A stretch of 19,735 nt of DNA from Gammaproteobacteria bacterium. GTDB taxonomy: Bacteria > Pseudomonadota > Gammaproteobacteria > Xanthomonadales > Xanthomonadaceae. Where the stretch lies: contig JAUIJO010000019.1 of the NCBI GenBank assembly GCA_030431185.1, forward strand, positions 1-19,735, given 5' to 3'. The position numbers were made by a program, and so were the translations under genes. The notes under the pieces are model-generated. The model was given only the letters and a program-made list of their open reading frames with translations. It was not told where the DNA came from and did not search any database. Positions 13,532 to 19,735 of the stretch are shown piece by piece; position 1 is the first letter of the stretch, and each line of letters begins with the position of its first letter.

Positions 13532-16500
13532 ATGGACGGGAATGGCGCGCGTTTGATGGATGCACGACGGCTGGGCGCGCGGGGGCCGCTCATGCCCTTC
13601 GCCCTGCTGATGTTCGTACTGTCGGGATTTTCGGGACTGATCTACCAGTCGGTGTGGTCGCAGTACCTGGGACTGGTCCTGGGCCACGCCGCCCACGCCC
13701 AGACGCTTGTCCTGGCCATCTACATGGGAGGCATGGCGATCGGCGCGTGGGTCGCCAGCCGCAGGGGCGTGCGCTGGAACCGGCTGATCGCCTGCTACGC
13801 GCTGGTCGAGGCCGGCATCGGCCTGGCGGGCATCGTGTTCCATCCCGTCTTCCACGCCTACACCGGATTCGTCCGCGACCACCTGATGGCGTCGTTGCCG
13901 GGATCGGGTGCCGCGCACATCCTGCAGTGGAGCAGTGCGGCCGCGCTCATCCTGCCGCAAAGCGTGATGCTGGGCGCCACGTTCCCGCTGCTCAGCGCGG
14001 GCCTCATCCGCGCACGCCCCGAGCGCAAGGGTGAAGTGCTCGGCGGCCTCTACTTCGCCAACAGCCTGGGTGCGGCGCTGGGCGCTCTCGCGTCCACCTT
14101 CGTGATGCTGCCGCTGATGGGCCTTCCAGGCACCGTCGCAGCGGCGGGCGTGATCAACATCGCGGTGGCGGTCCTGGCATGGGGCCTGGGTCGCCAGGCG
14201 GACCGCGCGGCCCCGGCGCCCGGCGTGCCGGGCCCGTCCCCGCAGTCCGGTGGCGGACCCCGCGTCGATCCGGTGCTGCTGCGTGCGCTGACACTGGGTG
14301 CGATGGCATCGGGCGCGGCGTCGTTCGTCTACGAGATCGGTTGGGTCCGGATGCTGAACCTGGTCCTGGGCACCACGGTCCACAGCTTCGAGTTGATGCT
14401 GGCCGCATTCATCCTGGGTCTCGCATGCGGCAGCCTGTGGATCCGCAAGCGGGCCGACAGGATCGCGCGTCCACTCGCCTACCTCGGCCATGCCCAGGTC
14501 CTGATGGGGATCGCCGCGCTCCTGTCGCTGCCGGTGTTCGCCCACAGCTTCGAATGGATGGCGTGGATCATGGACGCGCTGCAGCGGAGCTGGAACGGCT
14601 ATGCCCTCTTCGAACTCGCGTCCGCTTCGATCGCGATGATGGTGATGTTCCCGGCCGCCTTCTTCGCGGGCATGACCCTGCCGTTGTTCACCCTCGTGCT
14701 GCTGCGCAACGGTTCCGGGGAGAGCGTCATCGGCAGGATCTATGCCGCCAACACGCTCGGTGCCATCGTCGGCGTCGCCGGCATGGTCCACGTGGCCATT
14801 CCCCTCCTGGGCGTGCGGGGGGCGGTGGTCATGGCGGCCCTGGTCGACATCGCGATCGGCATCGGGCTGTTCGTCCTCGCGAATCGCGCCGAAACCCGGC
14901 AGGCGGGGGCTGGAGCGCCCCGCGCCTCGCGGAAAGCCCGGGGTGTCGCGGTCGCCGCGGCGTCGGTCGCCCTGTTCGTGGGCATCGTGCTCGGCAAACC
15001 CGACCCGGTGGCCCAGGCGTCGGGCGTGTTCCGTACGGGCACGATCTTCACGGATTCGCCCCGGGTGGAGTTCATCGAGGATGGCAAGACCTCGACCATC
15101 ACGGTGCTTGCCGGCAAGACCAACCGCATCATCTCCACCAATGGCAAACCCGATGCCGCGATCCGCGCTCCCGACGCCCCGCCGGGCGACGACGAGCACA
15201 CGATGGTGCTGACCGGGCTGTTGCCCCTCGTCTACCACCGCGATCCCCGCCAGGTCGGCATCATCGGCTGGGGCTCGGGAATGACCACGCACACCGTGCT
15301 GGGAAGCAGGGTGCCGCAGGAAGTCGACACCATCGAGATCGAGCCTCGGATGGTCGAGGCCGCGCGTGCGTTCGGGCCTCAGGTCGCGCGCGCATACGAC
15401 GACCCACGCTCGCGGGTCTGGATCGACGACGCGCGTACGTTCTTCGCGACGAATGGCAAGAAGTACGATGCGATCGTCTCGGAACCCTCCAACCCCTGGG
15501 TCAGCGGCGTCGCCAGCCTCTTCACCCGGGAGTTCTATGCATTCGCCAAGCGCCACCTGAAAGACGAAGGCGTGCTGGTCCAGTGGCTGCACTCCTACGA
15601 GACCAGCGATGCCCTGATGGCGACGATGCTGGCTGCCCTGGTGGCGGAGTTTCCCCAGGTCGACATCTACGTGAGCAACACCACCGACCTGGTGATGGTC
15701 GCCAGGGCGGACGACGAACCCCTGGAGGCACGCTGGGACCACCTGGACGGCGACATCCGCGCCGAACTCGTCCGCGTGGGCCTGGACAGTCCCGGCCAGT
15801 TGCGCCTGCGTCGGATCGGGGGCGCCGACCTGATCCGGGCCTACGTGCGGATGACGGGCGTGGCCCCGCATTCGGACTACTACCCCACGGTCTCGCATCT
15901 CGGGCCGATCGCCCGGTACATGGACCGCGAGGCGGACCTGTTGCTGCGCCTGGCGACCAGTGGGATGCCGGTGCTGGATGTCCTCGAGTGTCGACGACCT
16001 GTCGGCCTGGCAGCCAAGCTGCGCCCCGTGCCCAATGTGTGGACGAGCGAATGGCATGCCACGGCGTCCGCCTCAGTGCGCACGATGTCGGAGGGCCGGT
16101 TGGATCCCTGGCTGGCCGAGCACGAGCCCTACCTGGGGCGCGCGCTGCCCGCGCTCCTGCAGACGTCCGCCCACCTGCAGGAACGACCGTCCCTGTTGAC
16201 GGCTTGGAGCGAGGGCGTGGCATCGCTGGCCAAGGGAACGATCGGGCACCTGCCCGCGGACGACCTCGCCGGCACCTGGGTACAGCCGGCATGGTTGCCA
16301 CCCGGCGCGAACGGCGTACCGGGTGTCGAAGCGGTAATGGCGGCATATCGCGCCGCTGCCTTGCGAGACCCGCTCGGGATGCGCACTGCGGCCGTGGAGG
16401 TGCTCGAACTGCCCGAAGGTCTCGTCGCCGACGACGTACGCGACCAGATGCTGCTTGTCGCGATGCTGGGGGAGATCGGATCGAACCGGCCCGGGCAGGC

Positions 16501-16678
16501 CACGAAGCTCTTCGAGCGCTGGGAGAGGACGCTGCCCGATGACGCAGAGCTGGCCCCCGTTCGGCGCTTCGTCCTGGCATGGATCCAGGCGGGCCTGTCA
16601 CCGGCCTGCGACTCGATCCCCGGGAGCCGGACGGCGCTCGCCCAGCCGCTGGACGCCGGGACCGGACCGGACCGGTGA
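13532..16678 (+). CDS. Membrane protein with C-terminal spermidine-synthase-like domain (fused MFS/SpeE-like)
   Basis: A 1048-residue protein. About ten or eleven hydrophobic helices fill residues about 20-490 ('SGFSGLIYQSVWSQYLG', 'PQSVMLGATFPLL', 'SGAASFVYEIGWVRML'). A Rossmann domain fills about 500-730 with Gly579-Trp-Gly-Ser-Gly583, acidic Glu602/Glu604 and Asp632-Asp633. The last 300 residues are helical and unassigned. This is the architecture of proteins annotated as fused MFS/spermidine synthase. In true spermidine synthases an Asp in the 'YDxIxxD' motif is catalytic. Here the segment is 'YDAIVSEPSNPWVSG' with Glu651, so putrescine aminopropylation is doubtful and the real reaction is unknown. 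ATG 13532 follows AAGGGAAG (13521-13528); ATG 13556 and 13592 are alternatives. It lies 75 bases after the OmpA-like gene; membership of the pilus operon is uncertain. Confidence 0.85.
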   Translation: MDGNGARLMDARRLGARGPLMPFALLMFVLSGFSGLIYQSVWSQYLGLVLGHAAHAQTLVLAIYMGGMAIGAWVASRRGVRWNRLIACYALVEAGIGLAGIVFHPVFHAYTGFVRDHLMASLPGSGAAHILQWSSAAALILPQSVMLGATFPLLSAGLIRARPERKGEVLGGLYFANSLGAALGALASTFVMLPLMGLPGTVAAAGVINIAVAVLAWGLGRQADRAAPAPGVPGPSPQSGGGPRVDPVLLRALTLGAMASGAASFVYEIGWVRMLNLVLGTTVHSFELMLAAFILGLACGSLWIRKRADRIARPLAYLGHAQVLMGIAALLSLPVFAHSFEWMAWIMDALQRSWNGYALFELASASIAMMVMFPAAFFAGMTLPLFTLVLLRNGSGESVIGRIYAANTLGAIVGVAGMVHVAIPLLGVRGAVVMAALVDIAIGIGLFVLANRAETRQAGAGAPRASRKARGVAVAAASVALFVGIVLGKPDPVAQASGVFRTGTIFTDSPRVEFIEDGKTSTITVLAGKTNRIISTNGKPDAAIRAPDAPPGDDEHTMVLTGLLPLVYHRDPRQVGIIGWGSGMTTHTVLGSRVPQEVDTIEIEPRMVEAARAFGPQVARAYDDPRSRVWIDDARTFFATNGKKYDAIVSEPSNPWVSGVASLFTREFYAFAKRHLKDEGVLVQWLHSYETSDALMATMLAALVAEFPQVDIYVSNTTDLVMVARADDEPLEARWDHLDGDIRAELVRVGLDSPGQLRLRRIGGADLIRAYVRMTGVAPHSDYYPTVSHLGPIARYMDREADLLLRLATSGMPVLDVLECRRPVGLAAKLRPVPNVWTSEWHATASASVRTMSEGRLDPWLAEHEPYLGRALPALLQTSAHLQERPSLLTAWSEGVASLAKGTIGHLPADDLAGTWVQPAWLPPGANGVPGVEAVMAAYRAAALRDPLGMRTAAVEVLELPEGLVADDVRDQMLLVAMLGEIGSNRPGQATKLFERWERTLPDDAELAPVRRFVLAWIQAGLSPACDSIPGSRTALAQPLDAGTGPDR

Positions 16679-16702
16679 TGCGAAGCGGCCGCCCCGCCCC
16701 GC

Positions 16703-17500
16703 TCAGTCGACCGCGGGCAGCCCGAAGAACGCCCGCGTGGTGGCGGTGGCGTTGGAGGCGGTGACGGCGACGTCCTCGCCGCGATCGCGCGCCAGCTCCT
16801 CGACGATGTGCGCCAGGTACATCGGCTCGTTGCGACGGTGCGAGGGACTGGGCTTGACGGTCCTCGGCAGCAGGTAGGGGGCGTCGGTCTCGATCATCAG
16901 GCGATCGGCGGGAATCGACTTCACCAGTTCGCGCAGGTGCTGGCCGCGGCGCTCGTCGCACAGCCAGCCGGTGATGCCGATGTGCCAGTCCCGGTCGAGG
17001 TAGGTGAACAGCTCTTCGCGGCTGCCGGTGAAGCAGTGCACCACGGCGGGACCGAGCCGGCCTTCGAAGTTCTTCATCATCGCGACGAAATCGTCGTGGG
17101 CGTCGCGCTGGTGCAGGAACAGCGGCTTGCCGGTATCCACCGCGCTTTGCAGCTGCATCTCGAAGGCGCGGCGCTGGGCCGGGCGTGGCGAGAAGTCGCG
17201 GAAGTAATCGAGACCGCACTCGCCGACGGCGACGACTTCGTCATGGGCGAGCAGCGCGCGCATCTCGACATCGCATTCGGCGGTGTACTCGGTCGCGTGG
17301 TGCGGGTGCACGCCTGCGGTGGCGAACAGTTCGCCCGGATGGGCCCGGGCCAGTGCGAGCGCCTGGGGCGAATGCGCGCGGCTGGCGCCGGTGACGACCA
17401 TCTGCGCGACGCCGGCGTCCCGCGCGCGCTGGAGTACCGCGTCGCGATCGGCGTCGAAGGAGTCGTGGGTCAGGTTGGCGCCGATGTCGATCAGTTGCAT
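16703..17500 (-). CDS. tatD: TatD family metal-dependent deoxyribonuclease
   Basis: A 265-residue protein matching TatD along its whole length. It has 'DIGANL' in place of the HxH motif (as in Escherichia coli TatD), then Glu94 ('VGECGLDYF'), His130 ('FLHQRDAH'), His155 ('VVHCFTG') and Asp206 ('IETDAPYLLPR'), the metal ligands of the family. 'GITGWLCDERRG' (174-186) is diagnostic of TatD rather than YcfH or YjjV. TatD is a cytoplasmic 3'-5' exonuclease implicated in DNA repair. It is not part of the Tat translocase. The start at 17500 gives the conserved 'MQLIDIGANL' N-terminus; an in-frame ATG at 17518 would add six residues. It converges on the preceding gene with a 24-base gap. No tatABC is visible nearby. 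Confidence 0.93.
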   Translation of the reverse strand: MQLIDIGANLTHDSFDADRDAVLQRARDAGVAQMVVTGASRAHSPQALALARAHPGELFATAGVHPHHATEYTAECDVEMRALLAHDEVVAVGECGLDYFRDFSPRPAQRRAFEMQLQSAVDTGKPLFLHQRDAHDDFVAMMKNFEGRLGPAVVHCFTGSREELFTYLDRDWHIGITGWLCDERRGQHLRELVKSIPADRLMIETDAPYLLPRTVKPSPSHRRNEPMYLAHIVEELARDRGEDVAVTASNATATTRAFFGLPAVD

Positions 17501-17605
17501 GGACGGGGTGTGGTGCATGTGCGGCGTGCAGTGTACCGATCCCGCCGGGGCGACGGGCGCCGGCTGCGTTCACGACCGGGCCGGCCGCGCGTTTCCATTC
17601 GTGGA

Positions 17606-17622
17606 GGTGGCCCGTTGCCACC
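17606..17622 (+). promoter_or_regulatory. Inverted repeat in the leader of the exported-protein gene
   Basis: GGTGGC (17606-17611) and GCCACC (17617-17622) form a perfect 6-bp stem with a 5-base loop. The repeat lies just before the Shine-Dalgarno GGGAG (17626-17630) of the gene starting at 17638, in the 137-base divergent gap with tatD. It could be a leader hairpin or a small operator. The rest of the gap must hold promoters for both genes, but I could not identify convincing -35/-10 boxes. Confidence 0.3.
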
Positions 17623-17637
17623 CTTGGGAGCCGATCC

Positions 17638-18129
17638 ATGCACTTGCCCCGCCTTGTCTTCGTCCTGCTGCTGGCCTCCGCGATGACCTGGGTCTCGCCG
17701 TCGGTGGCCCCCGCGCAGGGGGCCGCCGCGCCCTACGACTTCCCCGAGCGCATGTTCCATGGCGGCAACGCCGACTGGAACATCCTGATCGAGCGCCAGG
17801 CGCGCGGGGAGGTGGTCTTCGTGCTCGACCACGATGTCGAGCCCGAACCGGTCATCGGCACCCTGGCATCCGTCGACCCCGACCAGACGGTCGATGGCAT
17901 GCATGCGCGCCATGCGCTGGAAGGGACGGTGCGGATCCATGGCCAGGATCGCGATATGAAAGTACTGCTCGCACCCGCGCCGGAAGGCCAGCCGTGCAGG
18001 GATCGCCATCGCCGCGCGTTCCCGTTCGCGATCATGGCATTCATCCGGGGAAGCGCGGACGGCGCCCGCCGAGCGCGCGTGCTTTACGGCTGCGGGAAGT
18101 TCCTCCCGCGCGCGGCCCGGGGACGTTAG
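17638..18129 (+). CDS. Small exported protein, unknown function
   Basis: A 163-residue protein. Its signal peptide has a hydrophobic core at 6-19 and probably ends at Ala-Pro-Ala (24-26). The mature part carries 'FHGGNADWNILIERQ' (40-54) near its start. Near its end it has 'QPCRDRHRRAFPF' and 'LYGCGKF', with Cys120 and Cys152. The order, a Gly-Asn-x-x-Trp strand first and then Cys...Tyr/Phe-Pro...Gly-Cys, resembles small envelope proteins of the COG3650 type, but I would not assign it without a profile search. GGGAG at 17626-17630 gives a clear ribosome site. It is divergent from tatD and 36 bases ahead of hrpB, so it may be co-transcribed with hrpB. Confidence 0.72.
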   Translation: MHLPRLVFVLLLASAMTWVSPSVAPAQGAAAPYDFPERMFHGGNADWNILIERQARGEVVFVLDHDVEPEPVIGTLASVDPDQTVDGMHARHALEGTVRIHGQDRDMKVLLAPAPEGQPCRDRHRRAFPFAIMAFIRGSADGARRARVLYGCGKFLPRAARGR

Positions 18130-18139
18130 GCACCGCTTG

Positions 18140-18166
18140 CGCGCGAAGGCTTTATCCTTCCGCGCG
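18140..18166 (+). promoter_or_regulatory. Hairpin abutting the hrpB start codon
   Basis: CGCGCGAAGG (18140-18149) pairs with the stretch from 18156 to 18166, with one bulged C, around a 6-base loop (18150-18155). The base of the stem includes the first base of GTG 18166. No Shine-Dalgarno is visible at the normal distance. The structure would hinder ribosome loading unless translation is coupled to the gene ending at 18129. Confidence 0.35.
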
Positions 18167-19735
18167 TGACCACGCATCGTTTCCCCATCGACCCACTGCT
18201 GCCGGCGATACGCGAAAAGCTGGCGGCCCATCCGCGCCTGGTGCTCGAGGCGCCGCCTGGCGCGGGCAAGACCACGCGGGTGCCACCGGCCCTGCTCGAT
18301 GCGCCCTGGCTGCAGGGCCGCCGGATCCTCATGCTCGAGCCACGCCGCGTGGCCGCGCGGGCGGCGGCGATGTTCATGGCGCGCGAGCGGGGCGAAGAGG
18401 TGGGCCAGACCGTGGGCTACCGGATCCGCTTCGAGAACAAGGTGTCGGCGGCGACGCGGATCGAAGTGGTGACCGAGGGCATCCTGACCCGACTGCTGCA
18501 GGACGATCCGGAGCTGGAGGGCGTCGGTGCCCTGCTGTTCGACGAATTCCACGAGCGCCACCTCGCCGCCGACCTCGGCCTGGCGCTTGCGCTCGACGTG
18601 CAGGCCGGCCTTCGCGAGGACCTGCGCATCGTGGTGATGTCGGCGACCCTCGACGGCGAACGCCTCGCCGCGCACCTGGACGCGCCCCGGCTGTCGAGCG
18701 AGGGGCGCAGCCATCCGGTGACGGTCGAGCATCCGCCCGCGCGCCGGGACGAGGCGCTCGAGCATCACGTGCGGCGCAGCGTGGAGCATGCGCTCGCCAC
18801 GCATCCCGGCGACGTCCTGGTGTTCCTGCCCGGCCGACGCGAGATCACCCGCGCCGGAGCCGCCCTGTCGGGGTTGCGCGACGTCGATGTCCTCGCCCTC
18901 CATGGCGACCTGCCCGTCGAGCAGCAGTCCCGGGTCCTGCAGCCTGCCGGCGACGGCCGCCGCCGGGTCGTGCTCGCGACCAATGTCGCCGAGTCCAGCG
19001 TGACCCTGCCGGGCGTGCGGGTGGTGATCGACAGCGGCCTGGCGCGCGAGCCGCGCTATGACCCCAACAGCGGCTTCGCGCGGCTTGAGTCGGTGCAGGT
19101 CAGCCAGGCCTCGGCCGACCAGCGCGCCGGACGCGCCGGACGCGTGGCCGAGGGCTGGGCCTATCGGCTCTGGCCCCAGTCGCAACGCCTCGAGCCCCAG
19201 CGCCGGGCCGAGATCGGCCAGGTGGAGCTCGCCGGCCTCGCCCTGGAGCTGGCGGCCTGGGGCAACAGCGACCTGCGCTTCGTCGATCCGCCCCCACCGG
19301 GCGCGTTGGCGGCGGCACGCGAACTCCTGCAGCGGCTCGGCGCGATGGCGGGCGGCGCGATCACGCCGTTGGGCCGGCGCATGCTCGGGCTGGGAACGCA
19401 TCCGCGCCTGGCCGCGATGTTGCTCGCGCCGGACGACCCGGCCGAACGTGCGCTGGCCTGCGACCTGGCCGCGCTGCTGGAGGCACGCGACCCCTTGCGC
19501 GCCAGCCGTGGCGCGCGACCCGGCGACGCGCTGGCCGAGCGCTGGCAGGCGCTGGCGGCGTTCCGGCAGGGGCGGCTGCCGGCCGAAGCCTCCCGAGGCG
19601 CCCTGGCGGCGATCGACCAGGCCGCCCGGCAATGGCGGCGACGCAGCCATGTCCCCGCGCCCCCGCCGTCCGACCTGCCGGCCCACGTGCTGGGCGACGT
19701 GCTGCGGCATGCCTTTCCCGACCGCATCGCGCGCC
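18166..19735 (+). CDS. hrpB: ATP-dependent helicase HrpB, 3' end outside the window
   Basis: 523 codons are present, of about 810-830 expected. The protein starts 'TTHRFPIDPLLPAI' and reads the full DEAH-type helicase core. It has Walker A 'APPGAGKTT' (29-37, Lys35), 'LEPRRVAARAAA' (58-69), DEFH at 126-129 in 'LLFDEFHERH', SAT at 159-161, 'VLATNVAESSVT' (269-280) and 'QRAGRAGR' (319-326). Helicase-associated segments follow to the window edge. The end 'VLRHAFPDRIAR' matches the HrpB region just before its C-terminal domain. HrpB is a predicted cytoplasmic RNA helicase; its relative HrpA is better studied. GTG 18166 is chosen because no in-frame ATG lies closer to the conserved N-terminus. The frame has no stop before the window ends; the truncation is due to the window, not a mutation. 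Confidence 0.93.
   Translation, partial: MTTHRFPIDPLLPAIREKLAAHPRLVLEAPPGAGKTTRVPPALLDAPWLQGRRILMLEPRRVAARAAAMFMARERGEEVGQTVGYRIRFENKVSAATRIEVVTEGILTRLLQDDPELEGVGALLFDEFHERHLAADLGLALALDVQAGLREDLRIVVMSATLDGERLAAHLDAPRLSSEGRSHPVTVEHPPARRDEALEHHVRRSVEHALATHPGDVLVFLPGRREITRAGAALSGLRDVDVLALHGDLPVEQQSRVLQPAGDGRRRVVLATNVAESSVTLPGVRVVIDSGLAREPRYDPNSGFARLESVQVSQASADQRAGRAGRVAEGWAYRLWPQSQRLEPQRRAEIGQVELAGLALELAAWGNSDLRFVDPPPPGALAAARELLQRLGAMAGGAITPLGRRMLGLGTHPRLAAMLLAPDDPAERALACDLAALLEARDPLRASRGARPGDALAERWQALAAFRQGRLPAEASRGALAAIDQAARQWRRRSHVPAPPPSDLPAHVLGDVLRHAFPDRIAR

Noticed and set aside
13253..16057. A 934-codon open frame on the minus strand
   Set aside because: It lies wholly opposite two convincing + strand genes. 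It has the His/Arg/Asp/Gln-rich composition of a GC-rich antisense shadow, with no membrane segments or motifs.
14179..16542. A 787-codon frame on the + strand within the large membrane protein gene
   Set aside because: Arg/Gly/Pro-rich translation with no domain. The overlapping frame encodes clear membrane helices and a Rossmann fold.
16661..16675. Three tandem ACCGG units at the end of the large membrane protein gene
   Set aside because: It is a short, in-frame coding stretch in a GC-rich sequence. Three 5-base units are not notable as a repeat.
13532..16678. Calling the gene a functional spermidine synthase (speE)
   Set aside because: The catalytic Asp position is occupied by Glu in 'SEPSNP', and the protein is a thousand-residue membrane fusion. 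No partner decarboxylase gene is present.
16703..17500. Linking tatD to the twin-arginine translocase
   Set aside because: TatD is a nuclease named for its position in Escherichia coli. No tatA, tatB or tatC gene is in the window.
17491..19710. A 739-codon open frame on the minus strand
   Set aside because: It lies antisense to the exported protein and to hrpB, which shows every helicase motif. The minus-strand product has no recognisable domain.

Overview
The window is GC-rich, gene-dense chromosomal DNA from a gammaproteobacterium, most likely of the Lysobacteraceae/Xanthomonadaceae (Luteimonas/Lysobacter-like). The placement rests on GC-rich codon use, on a TatD and an HrpB that resemble the xanthomonad proteins as I remember them, and on the style of the Tad locus. 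No tRNA, rRNA, CRISPR array, insertion sequence or integrase was seen.

About 1-13.5 kb is a Tad/Flp (type IVb/IVc) pilus locus, all on the + strand, entered in the middle of a pilin gene. The order is: 3' end of a Flp-type prepilin gene (2-223); a hairpin-containing gap; TadG-like protein (341-1951); lipoprotein (1948-2784); TadE-like pseudopilin (2786-3634); exported protein (3639-4319); a second, short Flp-like prepilin (4345-4554); cpaB/rcpC, broken by a frameshift (4568-5348); secretin cpaC/rcpA (5371-6687); an FHA-CpaF/TadA fusion ATPase (6696-8426); tadB (8433-9278); tadC (9275-10156); a DUF192 protein (10153-10503); tadD-like TPR lipoprotein (10491-11027); tadE (11024-11725); an exported protein (11722-12351); and an OmpA-like lipoprotein (12437-13456). 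Five junctions are ATGA stop/start overlaps, so the genes are probably co-transcribed and translationally coupled. TadA, TadB and TadC form the inner-membrane motor and platform, and CpaC with TadD the outer-membrane channel. The G|xxxxE-type proteins are the pilins and pseudopilins that TadV would process. No TadV/CpaA peptidase and no TadZ/CpaE ATPase gene lies in the window.

A large membrane protein with a spermidine-synthase-like C-terminal half (13532-16678) follows. It has the altered active site of the fused MFS/SpeE-like family. The last 3 kb is housekeeping DNA: tatD on the minus strand (16703-17500), a small exported protein (17638-18129), and the first two-thirds of the helicase gene hrpB (18166 to the window end).

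The points most worth following are the cpaB lesion, which looks like a short deletion between direct repeats; the FHA domain fused to the motor ATPase in a locus without TadZ; and the repeated pairing of a pseudopilin-like gene with an uncharacterised exported-protein gene (341/1948, 2786/3639, 11024/11722).
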